64,000 nucleotides of DNA from an uncultured Dorea sp. (GTDB lineage: Bacteria > Bacillota > Clostridia > Lachnospirales > Lachnospiraceae), in assembly GCA_900543415.1 (NCBI GenBank), contig UQRE01000002.1, forward strand, positions 1-64,000, given 5' to 3'. This document shows positions 1 through 8,841 of this stretch, piece by piece (the first letter of the stretch is position 1; the number at the start of each line of letters is the position of its first letter). The translations under genes and the position numbers were made by a program. The notes beneath the pieces were generated by a model. It saw only the letters and a list, made by a program, of their open reading frames with translations. It made no database searches and was not told the origin of the DNA.

Positions 1-2
1 TT

Positions 3-95
3 TTGAGATTTCGTAAACCTAAGACCACAATAAAAAAATATACCTATCAGTGCTGGAAGAAGAGAGTTTTCATTGAAATATTTGAGGGAATATAG
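3..95 (+). CDS. possible 3' end of an upstream CDS (partial)
   Basis: An open frame runs from the window edge to a TAG at 93-95 and would give a basic C-terminus of about 30 residues (rich in Lys, Arg and Thr, with a Cys-Trp pair). It would be the tail of another polysaccharide-locus gene ending 48 bases before the flippase start. The stretch is too short to recognise a family, and the frame could be open by chance. Confidence 0.3.
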   Translation: MRFRKPKTTIKKYTYQCWKKRVFIEIFEGI

Positions 96-143
96 TAGAA
101 TATAAAAGTTAAAGATAATAAATAGTGCTAAATGGAGAAATCT

Positions 144-1658
144 ATGTCAGAACAAAAGTTGAAACGAGGAGCGGTGGCTAAAGATACAGTTGTATATATG
201 GTGGCAAAAGGAATTGAAGCAGTTGTAGGGGTCTTGACGATGTCTGTCATGACATACCTATTTGTATCAAAACAAATGGGGCAATATTCTACAATCAATA
301 TTGCAATCACAACGATTGGTTTGGTTGCGGTACAATGGTTAGCTCAGGCTGTGCTGAGATATGTTAACAAATATGAAGTTCAAGGACGTCAAGAAGAATT
401 TTTTGCGACAGTATTTAATGCATGGTTAAAGATTAATTTGATGGTAATAGCAATCAGTGCCTTGATTATATTTTTTCTTAGAAATGTATTAAATGGACTT
501 GAGTTAGAAAAATTGTATTGGTTAAAAGATAGTATAAGAGTTTTGAGTATAGGTGTGTTATGGTTTGTGACATATAATACCTCACAATTAGTTATCTCCG
601 TAGTGGCAGCAATGCGAAGGTCTGGTCTGAATTTGCTTTTGTCGGTTGTTGCAGTAACAGGAAAACTAATTTTTATTATTGGTTTCTGTAAATTGTTTGG
701 AAGCAAAATTGAATGGATATTTTTAAGCTATTTTTTGACGGATGGAATTGTTTCCTTAATAGGTATTTTTAAATTAAAATTGTATAAATACATTAAACCG
801 AAAAAAAAATCTAAAGAAATATTAGTAGAATTGAGAAAATACGGAACTCCTTTAATGGGGAATATGGTTACTACATCTGTACTGAACAAGTCGGATATTT
901 ATATTGTGACAGTATTTTTGGGTGCATCGGCAGCGGGAATATATCAAACTAACTATTCGCTTGTGGCAACAGCTTTTACTATGTTATCTTCAGCTGTTAT
1001 GCGAGGACACTATCCGACAATATTGCGAGTGTGGAGTGAAGGGAGACAAGAAGAAGCAAATCAGCTGGTTTCATCAGCCGCGAGGTTTTATCTTTTGTTA
1101 GCTGTTCCGGCAGTTGTTGGAGTTGGAACATTGTCAGATGTAATTGCAAAAGCGTTATATGCCCCGGAGTATTTTGTGGGAAATAGCATTATGGTATGGG
1201 TAGCATTAGCGATGTTGATCTTGGGACTTACAGAATATAATATTAAACCGTGGGAGATGAATGCCAAAACACATGCCATTTTTTTAAGAAGCTTGGTTGG
1301 CGGTATAGTTAATGTTGTACTGAATTTAATATTTGTTCCGATTTTTGGATATAAGACGGCTGCTGTTACTACTTTCCTCGGTTTTTTCGTTTATTTTATT
1401 CTTGCGAGAATTGGAACGCGGCAATATGTGCAGTGGAAACTTCCGGTTTATACATATGTAAGGATAATAGGAAGTTCTTTGATTATGGCTTTGGCTCTTG
1501 TGCTTTTGAAGAGAGTATTACCATTTAACATTATGACATTAATTGTGATGGTTGGTATAGGTGTTGTAATATATGGTTTCATACTGACGTTAACTGGTGA
1601 AATAAGAGATGAAGTAAATTGTATTTTAAGAGTATTGAATAATAAAAGAAAAAGGTGA
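144..1658 (+). CDS. polysaccharide flippase (Wzx/MOP family)
   Basis: Membrane protein of about 504 residues with hydrophobic segments along its whole length (about 12-14 helices), a short basic N-terminus, and the layout of oligosaccharide flippases of the MOP superfamily. Such proteins move undecaprenyl-linked repeat units from the cytoplasmic to the outer face of the membrane for capsule or exopolysaccharide assembly. The upstream ATG at 132 is in frame, but GGAG at 134-137 sits 6 bases before the ATG at 144, so 144 is preferred. The stop overlaps the ribosome-binding region of the next gene, which points to one operon. The substrate cannot be told from sequence. The gene is AT-rich compared with the housekeeping genes downstream, as is usual for exchangeable glycan loci. 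Confidence 0.85.
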   Translation: MSEQKLKRGAVAKDTVVYMVAKGIEAVVGVLTMSVMTYLFVSKQMGQYSTINIAITTIGLVAVQWLAQAVLRYVNKYEVQGRQEEFFATVFNAWLKINLMVIAISALIIFFLRNVLNGLELEKLYWLKDSIRVLSIGVLWFVTYNTSQLVISVVAAMRRSGLNLLLSVVAVTGKLIFIIGFCKLFGSKIEWIFLSYFLTDGIVSLIGIFKLKLYKYIKPKKKSKEILVELRKYGTPLMGNMVTTSVLNKSDIYIVTVFLGASAAGIYQTNYSLVATAFTMLSSAVMRGHYPTILRVWSEGRQEEANQLVSSAARFYLLLAVPAVVGVGTLSDVIAKALYAPEYFVGNSIMVWVALAMLILGLTEYNIKPWEMNAKTHAIFLRSLVGGIVNVVLNLIFVPIFGYKTAAVTTFLGFFVYFILARIGTRQYVQWKLPVYTYVRIIGSSLIMALALVLLKRVLPFNIMTLIVMVGIGVVIYGFILTLTGEIRDEVNCILRVLNNKRKR

Positions 1659-1663
1659 TTAAA

Positions 1664-2923
1664 GTGAAAAAAGTATTAATGATAGCATGTTCTTTCCCAC
1701 CGCTAGGTGGTCCGGGAGTCCAAAGAAGTGTAAAGTTTGTAAAATATTTACGCGATTTTGGATATGAACCCATCGTGTTTACAAGAGAGTGTAAAAATGA
1801 AGATGTAATGGATGAAACTCTTTTAAAGGATATTCCGGATGGAGTAAAGGTGATAAGGACTAAAGACCATATATATACAAATATGTCTGGTGTCTGTAAA
1901 GTTCCGGGTAAAGTAGTGTCTCGTCTAATGATTCCGGACTATGCGGCTATTTGGTGGAAAATGGCGAGAAGGGTGATTGAAAAAATTGTTGAAGAAGAAA
2001 AAATAACACTTATTTATTCTACGAGTGCACCATATAGTGATCATCTGTTGGCGTTGCATTTAAAAAGAAAATATCCCTATTTAAAATGGGTGGCAGATTT
2101 TCGAGATGAATGGACGCAAAATCCGTATTTGGAGGAAGACAAATTATATCGTTTTAAAATTTCCAAAGAACGAAAAATGGAAGCTGCTGTATTAAATGCG
2201 GCAGATGCGGTAATTGCAAATACGCCTATTATGAGAGATCATTTTGTGGAAGGGAAGAAGTATTTGGAAAAGAAATTTGTTGTAATTCCGAATGGATATG
2301 ATAAGGAAGATTTTCCAGAAGAGTTATTACAAAATAGAGTTCAAAATGAGAAAATGACTCTGACGTATACAGGAGCTTTGTATGGGAGAAGAAAACCGGA
2401 TACCTTTTTTCAAGCGCTTCAAGAGTTGATAGCAAATAATCAAGTGAAGCGAGATAAAATAGAGGTTAGGCTTGTTGGAAATTATAATGAAGCACAGATG
2501 AATTCTAAAATCAGTCAATATAATCTAGAAGAGATTGTTAAAATTGTTGGCTTATTACCACATGATGAGTGTATAAAAGAACAGCTCGCTTGTGACTCGC
2601 TAGTTTTGATAGAAGGAAAGGGAAAAGGTGCAGAAGCTTTTTATACAGGTAAACTTTTCGAATATATGAACACAAATAAACCTATATTAGCATTATTGCC
2701 AGAAAATGGAGTGGCGGCGGAATTGGTGAGGGAATCTAATATAGGAAAAGTAGCAGCAGTAGACAATGTCAGAGAGATTAAAGATAATATTTTATACTAT
2801 TATGAACAATGGTGTAAAGGTGAAATAGAATATTCACCTATTAGAGAAGTCGTTGAGAGATATGACAGAAAAAAACTTACACAGCGACTTTCGGAGGTTT
2901 TCGATAGAATCGTAAGACCTTAA
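1664..2923 (+). CDS. glycosyltransferase, GT4-like (GT-B fold)
   Basis: Protein of about 419 residues beginning MKKVLMIACSFPPLGGPGVQ, the N-terminal signature of GT4-type enzymes that bind the acceptor near a glycine-rich loop. An IPNGYDKEDF motif in the middle and a late GKLFEYM segment fit the nucleotide-sugar-binding half of a GT-B enzyme. It should transfer a sugar to the growing lipid-linked repeat unit at the cytoplasmic membrane face. An in-frame GTG at 1655 exists, but AAAGGTG at 1651-1657 is well spaced for the GTG at 1664. Donor and acceptor sugars are unknown. Confidence 0.85.
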   Translation: MKKVLMIACSFPPLGGPGVQRSVKFVKYLRDFGYEPIVFTRECKNEDVMDETLLKDIPDGVKVIRTKDHIYTNMSGVCKVPGKVVSRLMIPDYAAIWWKMARRVIEKIVEEEKITLIYSTSAPYSDHLLALHLKRKYPYLKWVADFRDEWTQNPYLEEDKLYRFKISKERKMEAAVLNAADAVIANTPIMRDHFVEGKKYLEKKFVVIPNGYDKEDFPEELLQNRVQNEKMTLTYTGALYGRRKPDTFFQALQELIANNQVKRDKIEVRLVGNYNEAQMNSKISQYNLEEIVKIVGLLPHDECIKEQLACDSLVLIEGKGKGAEAFYTGKLFEYMNTNKPILALLPENGVAAELVRESNIGKVAAVDNVREIKDNILYYYEQWCKGEIEYSPIREVVERYDRKKLTQRLSEVFDRIVRP

Positions 2924-2934
2924 TGGGGGCAGGT

Positions 2935-3723
2935 ATGAAAAAAATAGAAATAGACGAATTAAAAAAAATTCAACTTCAAATATTAGATGATGTTGTGGCG
3001 TTTTGCGATAAAGAAAATTTGACATATTTTTTGGCATATGGAACATTGATTGGGGCGATTCGTCATAATGGATATATACCGTGGGATGACGATATTGATC
3101 TTGTAATGCCAAGAGATGATTATGATTACTTTTTACGCCATTATAATAGGAGTACTGAAAGATATAAAGTGTTAGATTATGAAGTGGATTCCAAGTATTT
3201 ATATCCTTTTGGGAAAGTAATCGATACAGAGACATTTTTGAATGAGAATTGTTATATTGGCTATGAATTAGGGGTTAATATTGACATATTTCCATTAGAT
3301 GAGGTTGACGCTGCGGGGAAAATGCTTCGTCATGAGAGGATGGTTAGAAAAATAATATTTTTTAAAACTATGCCTTGGAGTAATAAGAGAAGTTTAATGA
3401 AAAATATTGTTTTAACACTTGGGAGAGGTGTTTTTTCTGTGGTGCCCCTTGAGTCATTGATTAAGCATACAATTTGTTATGCTAAAAAATTAAGAGGGAC
3501 AGGAAGTGAAAAATTATCCGTTCCAGTGGATGGGGCTTCTAGTGTAAAGGTATGGGAAAAGAAATGGTTTGAAGAAATGGAATATCATCAATTTGAAGGG
3601 AAAGAATATAAGATCCCTAAGGAATATGATGTGTGGCTCAGAGCAGTCTATGGAAATTATATGGAACTTCCACCGGAAGATCAAAGAGAGTCTTTGCATG
3701 ACATAGAAGCTTACTGGCGTTAG
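2935..3723 (+). CDS. LicD family phosphotransferase
   Basis: About 262 residues. Near the N-terminus lies the LicD core YGTLIGAIRHNGYIPWDDDI, whose Asp cluster binds metal and nucleotide in this nucleotidyltransferase-fold family. LicD enzymes transfer phosphocholine or related phospho-substituents onto surface glycans (pneumococcal LicD is the model). Whether this one uses phosphocholine is unknown, since no licABC choline genes are in the window. An in-frame ATG at 2923 overlaps the upstream stop but has no Shine-Dalgarno sequence, whereas the G-rich stretch at 2925-2929 precedes the ATG at 2935. The start call is moderately sure, the family call strong. Confidence 0.85.
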   Translation: MKKIEIDELKKIQLQILDDVVAFCDKENLTYFLAYGTLIGAIRHNGYIPWDDDIDLVMPRDDYDYFLRHYNRSTERYKVLDYEVDSKYLYPFGKVIDTETFLNENCYIGYELGVNIDIFPLDEVDAAGKMLRHERMVRKIIFFKTMPWSNKRSLMKNIVLTLGRGVFSVVPLESLIKHTICYAKKLRGTGSEKLSVPVDGASSVKVWEKKWFEEMEYHQFEGKEYKIPKEYDVWLRAVYGNYMELPPEDQRESLHDIEAYWR

Positions 3724-3750
3724 AAATAGTTTTGAAAAGGAGAAATAATA

Positions 3751-4251
3751 ATGAAATTAATTGACGAAAAAGGGAAACTGTTTGGTAAAATAAATGTAAT
3801 CGATTTCGTAATAGTGATTATTGTGATAGGTCTATTAGCTGGGGTTGGTTATAAACTGTTTATTCAAGATAATAATGGTGTAACCGAGCAGCCAACAAAA
3901 AAAGAACAGGTTAAAATTACTTTTATGATTAAGGGGTGTACTCCTGAAGTACAAGAAGCATTGAATCAAGGGGATAAACTGATTATAAATAATGAAATTT
4001 CTAATGTGGAAATTTTGAATATTGAAGTTTCTGATAGTCAGACGACAACAGTTAATGATCAGGGTGAGGTGATAGTAACAACTAATCCAACAATGATTGA
4101 TATGAGAATTACTGTGGAGACAGAAGCAGATGCGTCTAAAGCAGGGGTTAGTGTAAATGGTGAAATGATGAAGGTTAATGCTGATTTTGTTGTTGAAACG
4201 ACTAGTTTTTATGGAAACTCTAAAATTATTGATGTTACTACAGAAAAATAA
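3751..4251 (+). CDS. DUF4330 domain-containing membrane protein
   Basis: A 166-residue protein starting with the typical DUF4330 opening (MKLIDEKGKLFGKINVIDF) and then one transmembrane helix at about residues 17-36. The rest is a soluble, probably extracytoplasmic, beta-rich domain. DUF4330 proteins are common in clostridial and cyanobacterial exopolysaccharide loci, but their role is not established. A scaffold or export-accessory role beside the flippase and polymerase is an inference from position. AAAAGGAG precedes the ATG at good spacing, and the next gene follows about 20 bases later. Confidence 0.75.
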   Translation: MKLIDEKGKLFGKINVIDFVIVIIVIGLLAGVGYKLFIQDNNGVTEQPTKKEQVKITFMIKGCTPEVQEALNQGDKLIINNEISNVEILNIEVSDSQTTTVNDQGEVIVTTNPTMIDMRITVETEADASKAGVSVNGEMMKVNADFVVETTSFYGNSKIIDVTTEK

Positions 4252-4272
4252 AAATATAGCGTGGAGGATAGG

Positions 4273-5964
4273 ATGAAGCGTTGGATGGAAACAAGTTGGT
4301 TGTGTGGGAAATTATCGTATTTAACCTTTTTCCTCATGAACCTGTATCGTGGCAGCATATGTGAAGAGGTAATAGAAGCGATAAAAAGGATATGGGTACA
4401 CAGTCATTTTGGAAAAATGAATAGCGCATATGAAGAAAAAGAACCCCTCTTTCTTTCTTCTAAATGTTGCGTTAGAGTAAAAAAAACAATACACTTCGGT
4501 TTGGAAAAAATTGGACAAATTTTGGATTGGATTTGTAAAAAAGTCTTTAAGACAAAAGATTTTCCGTGTACTATGTCCAATGGTCAGATTAGATTTCGGT
4601 TGACTGGAATTGGAATATGTATTGTTTTGGGTCTGGCGTTACTTTTTAGCAATATTGAGATTATGCTACTTGGGGTCGCAGTGATAGTATGCATATGGAT
4701 CTTTGCCTGTCATTATGAAACAGCCACTTATTTACTGGCAATATATGCTTTTATAGATTATGTGCTGCGGAAATATGTTGTGAATATATCCAGTATATGG
4801 GATGAGTTGTTTTTTGTTGCTATGATTTGCGTTTGGTTGTATAAAGGAGTTAGATATCGAAACGAGGAAAACTGCAAACAGGCGCCTTTAAATATGTGTT
4901 TATGGGTATTTATTGGAATATATACAATACTATTACTTTTTTCCCCAAATTTATCAATATCATTAGAGGGATTCCGTGCAATAATACAATATATGTTGTG
5001 GTATTTTATTGTATTACAATTATTAAAGGATAAAAGAAGTGTACGAACAATACTGTTAGTTTTTGTTGGTGTTGTTGGGGTTATGGCTTTACATGGAATG
5101 TACCAATTTATTGTAGGAGTAGAAATGCCGGAAGCGTGGGTGGAAAGTAGTGAGAGTGTTAGGACGCGCGTCTATTCGATTTTGAGCAGTCCCAATATTT
5201 TTGGCAGTTTAAATGTATTAGCATTTCCAATCTGCTTTTCTTTTGCAGTAATTGCAAAACAAGTTAGAGAAAAGTTGTTTTTTATTATGTTAACACTCTG
5301 CATGCTTGCTTCTTTGGCATTCACATATTCTCGTGGGGCATGGATTGGGGCTGTGTGCGCGATAGCGGTATATGTATTGCTGAAAAACAGAAAGCTTATT
5401 GTTCCGACAATTATAGCTGGAGTTCTTGTGCTTATTTTTGTGCCGAGTATTCGAAATCGATTTTTATTTATGTTTAGTATGGACTATCTGTCCAGTAGTA
5501 TGAAAGGAGGGCGGTTGATTCGATGGCTGACAGCACTTGATATTTTGAAAGAGCATCCTTTGACGGGACTTGGATTGGGACAGTTTGGAGGTGCGGTGGC
5601 TATGAATAATGAGCTGACAGCTATTGTAAAAGGACAAGAAATTAGTACTTATTATATGGATAACTATTATTTGAAAATAGCAGTGGAAGCTGGAATCATT
5701 GGGTTAATTGTCTTTGTTTGGTTAATGTATCAAGTGATGGTAATTTCTTTTAAAACCATAGGAGTTACTCGAGATGTTAAAATGAAAGAATTGGAAATGG
5801 GAATACTGGCAGGGTTATCAGGAGTTATCTGTCATAATTTCGTGGAAAATGTCTTTGAAGTTCCGCTTATGACAACAATGTTCTGGATGTTGACTGCGGT
5901 TATGATGCAAATGTGGTATATGAATTATACAGAAGAAAGGAAGATAAGTAATGTCGAAAATTAA
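4273..5964 (+). CDS. O-antigen ligase/polymerase family protein (Wzy/WaaL-like)
   Basis: Polytopic membrane protein of about 563 residues. Multiple helices flank a conserved central part with SSPNIFGSL and FTYSRGAWIG, the latter matching the Wzy_C/WaaL signature with its conserved Arg, followed by a large extracytoplasmic loop. It probably polymerises or ligates lipid-linked repeat units outside the membrane. A cytoplasmic N-terminal extension of about 95 residues, rich in Lys and Cys, precedes the first helix and is unusual. GGAGG at 4263-4267 is 5 bases before the ATG at 4273; a GTG at 4261 lies inside that site. The gene overlaps the following dehydrogenase by 14 bases, so translation is probably coupled. 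Confidence 0.8.
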   Translation: MKRWMETSWLCGKLSYLTFFLMNLYRGSICEEVIEAIKRIWVHSHFGKMNSAYEEKEPLFLSSKCCVRVKKTIHFGLEKIGQILDWICKKVFKTKDFPCTMSNGQIRFRLTGIGICIVLGLALLFSNIEIMLLGVAVIVCIWIFACHYETATYLLAIYAFIDYVLRKYVVNISSIWDELFFVAMICVWLYKGVRYRNEENCKQAPLNMCLWVFIGIYTILLLFSPNLSISLEGFRAIIQYMLWYFIVLQLLKDKRSVRTILLVFVGVVGVMALHGMYQFIVGVEMPEAWVESSESVRTRVYSILSSPNIFGSLNVLAFPICFSFAVIAKQVREKLFFIMLTLCMLASLAFTYSRGAWIGAVCAIAVYVLLKNRKLIVPTIIAGVLVLIFVPSIRNRFLFMFSMDYLSSSMKGGRLIRWLTALDILKEHPLTGLGLGQFGGAVAMNNELTAIVKGQEISTYYMDNYYLKIAVEAGIIGLIVFVWLMYQVMVISFKTIGVTRDVKMKELEMGILAGLSGVICHNFVENVFEVPLMTTMFWMLTAVMMQMWYMNYTEERKISNVEN

Positions 5965-7177
5965 TGTAGTAGGGTTAGGATATATAGGGTTGCCAACAGC
6001 GTTAGCGTTAGCGTCTCACGGTAATGAAGTAGTAGGTACCGATTATAATAAGGAATTGGTCGAAACATTACAGGCAGGGCATACAACATTTGAAGAAGAA
6101 GGATTAGATGAATTATTCCAGAAAGCATTAAAAAGCGGAATTGAGTTTACAACAAATTATATTTCAACAGACATGTATATTGTTTCGGTTCCGACACCAT
6201 ATGAAAAAGAAAATAAAAAAATTGATGCTTCTTATGTAGTAAGTGCAGTGAAAAGTGTGATGGAAGTATGCCCTAAAGGAGCAACTGTTGTAGTAGAATC
6301 TACGGTATCTCCAGGGACGATAGATCGTTTTGTGCGACCAGTGATTGAAGAAAATGGTTTTGTTATTGGGGAAGATATTAATATTGTACATGCACCGGAG
6401 CGTATCTTACCGGGGAATATGATATATGAATTAAAACACAATTCAAGAACTATTGGCGCAGATAGTAAAGAAATAGGTGAAAAGGTAAAAGCAGTGTATG
6501 CTTCTTTCTGTGAGGCAGAAATTGTGGTTACAGATATTCGTACCGCGGAGATGACTAAAGTTGTAGAGAATACATTTAGAGATATCAACATTGCTTTTGC
6601 TAATGAGTTGACTAAAATATGCCGCTCAGATAATATGGATGTGTATGAAATTATCCGTATTGCAAACAAACATCCAAGAGTGAATATTTTACAACCGGGT
6701 CCTGGTGTGGGTGGACATTGTATTTCAGTCGATCCGTGGTTTTTGGTTGGTGATTATCCGGGGCTTGCAAATATTATTCTTGCGGCTAGAAAAATTAATG
6801 ATTCTATGCCTGAGTTTGTTCTTGGACGAATTGATGATATTATGAAAGAGCATCAGATTAAAGATGTGTCACGTGTGGGATTATATGGATTGACATATAA
6901 AGAGGATGTGGATGATGTTAGAGAAAGTCCGACTTTACAAATGTTAGAGTGCATGGAACGTCATCTCGCCAGAGGTGTAAAAGTATATGATCCATATGTG
7001 AAAAAAGATATTGTAGAAAACCAATATCATGATTTTGATGAGTTCTTGAAGAATGTTGATATTATTGTGTTGCTTGTCTCACATCAGGAAATTAAAGAGA
7101 ATATGGAAAAAATCAAAGATAAGTTAATTTTAGATACAAGAAATATTTGTGATTTTAAGGGTGTGTACAGAATATAA
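5951..7177 (+). CDS. nucleotide-sugar dehydrogenase (UDP-ManNAc dehydrogenase-like)
   Basis: A 408-residue NAD-dependent UDP-sugar 6-dehydrogenase. The Rossmann glycine motif GLGYIGLPTALAL is at residues 8-20, and the catalytic Cys257 lies in GVGGHCISVDPW. The VDPWF context is typical of UDP-ManNAc dehydrogenase (WecC) rather than UDP-glucose dehydrogenase, whose motif is usually GGxCFPKD. It would make a UDP-hexosaminuronic acid for the glycan of this locus. No matching 2-epimerase is in the window, so the precise sugar is an inference. This is the last gene of the locus before a likely new promoter. Confidence 0.85.
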   Translation: MSKINVVGLGYIGLPTALALASHGNEVVGTDYNKELVETLQAGHTTFEEEGLDELFQKALKSGIEFTTNYISTDMYIVSVPTPYEKENKKIDASYVVSAVKSVMEVCPKGATVVVESTVSPGTIDRFVRPVIEENGFVIGEDINIVHAPERILPGNMIYELKHNSRTIGADSKEIGEKVKAVYASFCEAEIVVTDIRTAEMTKVVENTFRDINIAFANELTKICRSDNMDVYEIIRIANKHPRVNILQPGPGVGGHCISVDPWFLVGDYPGLANIILAARKINDSMPEFVLGRIDDIMKEHQIKDVSRVGLYGLTYKEDVDDVRESPTLQMLECMERHLARGVKVYDPYVKKDIVENQYHDFDEFLKNVDIIVLLVSHQEIKENMEKIKDKLILDTRNICDFKGVYRI

Positions 7178-7225
7178 GAAATTGATTATTCTTATATCCG
7201 GAATTAACATAAATGATTCAGTAGC

Positions 7226-7254
7226 TTGTAATTGTAGAAACAATATAGTATCAT
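7226..7254 (+). promoter_or_regulatory. putative sigma-A promoter for the LCP gene
   Basis: TTGTAA (7226-7231), a 17-base spacer, then TATCAT (7249-7254), about 48 bases before the LCP start. The spacing is ideal and the hexamers are moderate matches. Confidence 0.4.
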
Positions 7255-7301
7255 AGGTAGAGCGTAAGTGATATTTAAAATACGATGAAATGGAGAATAA
7301 G

Positions 7302-8717
7302 ATGTCCACACGAAAAAAACGTCGTCATAGACGAGGAAGAAGAAAAACTGGAAATTGGTTTACCAGGTTGAGTATTGGAAAAAGAATAGGGGTGTGTTTC
7401 GGCGGCGTTATCCTTTGTCTTGTTGCAAGTGGTGTTATATATGTTGCCGCAAAACTAGGAAAGATTGACACGGAAGAGATTCCGACAGAAGATATTATTG
7501 TCAACAAAGAAGCAGAGACAACAGGAGAAGGTTATACCAATGTTGCGCTGTTTGGAATAGATTCTCGTGAAGGAGAGTTGGAAGTAGGAACCAGAAGCGA
7601 TTGTATTATTGTGGCAAGTCTTAATAATAAAACAAAAGAAGTGAGAATGGTTTCGGTATATAGGGACACACTTTTGGATATTGGAAACAAAGAATTGCAG
7701 AAGTGTAATGCTGCCTATAGTTTCGGAGGACCAACTGCAGCTATTAATATGTTAAATCGAAACTTAGATTTGGATATTCAAGATTTTGCGACAGTTGATT
7801 TTGCAGCGGTTTCTAATGCAATTGATTTGTTAGGTGGCTTAGAGATTGAAGTTAAAGAAGAAGAGATGAAAGCACTAAATCATTATGTGTATGAAACAGC
7901 AAATGTAGCAGATAAAACAGCAAGAGAAGTTTTAGAACCAGGAGTACAACTTTTAAACGGTGTGCAAGCAACTACGTATGCCAGAATTCGCTCTACAGCA
8001 GGTGGTGATTTTACACGTACTGAAAGGCAGAGAATCGTAATCGAAAAAATGGTTGAAAAGATTCAACAATCTGATCTTGCAACAATTAATAAGATGATTG
8101 ATACTTTGCTTCCAACGATTAAGACAAGCTTTTCTACGCCTGAAATTTTATCATATGCGAAAGATTTTGCAAAGTATAAGATAGGAGAATCGTCAGGATT
8201 TCCATTTGATAAAACAACAGATACCATTTCAGGTCTTGGAAGTATCGTTATTCCGGTTACGTTAGAAGATAATGTAAGACAATTGCACGAATTTTTATAC
8301 GGTGAAATGGACTATACTCCATCAAGTGAAGTTTCGTCTATCAGTACTGCAGTTGTAAATAAAGTCGGTGAGAAAAAAGCCACAGATGAAGAGACATTAA
8401 GTAGTCAAACTTATTCTGATACAGAAGATGATAGGAGTCAGGAATCGGGTAGAAAGCCGTCAAGTAACCATTCAAATAACCAAGGAACTTCTAGTGGAAA
8501 CACATCAACAGGAAGTGATCATAATACAGGAAATAGTGGTGGAAGTAATTCAGGAACAAGCGGATCAGGATCCGGCGGAACCGGGAACTCAGGGGGAGAA
8601 TCTTCGGGAGGATCATCAGATGGCTCTTCGGGCGGAGAATCGTCAGGCGGAAGTTCGGGCGGAGAATCTGGAGGCGGAACTGAATCTGGTGGTGGAGAGA
8701 CAGAAGTGCCACAGTAA
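7302..8717 (+). CDS. LytR-CpsA-Psr (LCP) family glycopolymer ligase with Ser/Gly tail
   Basis: About 471 residues: a very basic N-terminus (many Arg and His), a transmembrane anchor at about residues 30-48, then an extracellular LCP domain. That domain shows FGIDSREGE, the YRDTLLD Arg-Asp motif and TYARIRSTAGGDFTRTERQR, whose arginines bind polyprenyl pyrophosphate. LCP enzymes attach capsule or wall polysaccharide to peptidoglycan. The last ~120 residues are low-complexity Ser/Gly/Thr with repeated GGESSGG-type units, probably a flexible wall-spanning tail. GGAG at 7292-7295 favours the ATG at 7302 over the in-frame ATG at 7290. It follows the polysaccharide genes and is closed by a strong terminator. 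Confidence 0.9.
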   Translation: MSTRKKRRHRRGRRKTGNWFTRLSIGKRIGVCFGGVILCLVASGVIYVAAKLGKIDTEEIPTEDIIVNKEAETTGEGYTNVALFGIDSREGELEVGTRSDCIIVASLNNKTKEVRMVSVYRDTLLDIGNKELQKCNAAYSFGGPTAAINMLNRNLDLDIQDFATVDFAAVSNAIDLLGGLEIEVKEEEMKALNHYVYETANVADKTAREVLEPGVQLLNGVQATTYARIRSTAGGDFTRTERQRIVIEKMVEKIQQSDLATINKMIDTLLPTIKTSFSTPEILSYAKDFAKYKIGESSGFPFDKTTDTISGLGSIVIPVTLEDNVRQLHEFLYGEMDYTPSSEVSSISTAVVNKVGEKKATDEETLSSQTYSDTEDDRSQESGRKPSSNHSNNQGTSSGNTSTGSDHNTGNSGGSNSGTSGSGSGGTGNSGGESSGGSSDGSSGGESSGGSSGGESGGGTESGGGETEVPQ

Positions 8718-8745
8718 TGAGTGAAGTAAGTTTCAACAAAATAAT

Positions 8746-8775
8746 AAGCGGGATGTAAGATACATCCCGCTTTTA
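8746..8775 (+). terminator. rho-independent terminator after the polysaccharide/LCP genes
   Basis: Perfect 12-bp stem (8746-8757 with 8761-8772), 3-base loop, then T residues. It marks the end of the polysaccharide locus. Confidence 0.9.
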
Positions 8776-8841
8776 GCATTAAATGTATTTTTTTGGTGAA
8801 TATAAAGATGATTTTGAAAAATAAAGTGAGAAGGTAAAAAT

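Noticed and set aside
8519..8779. Proline-rich minus-strand frame opposite the LCP tail
   Set aside because: It is the antisense of the Ser/Gly repeat region of the LCP protein; such low-complexity DNA opens frames on the other strand by chance.
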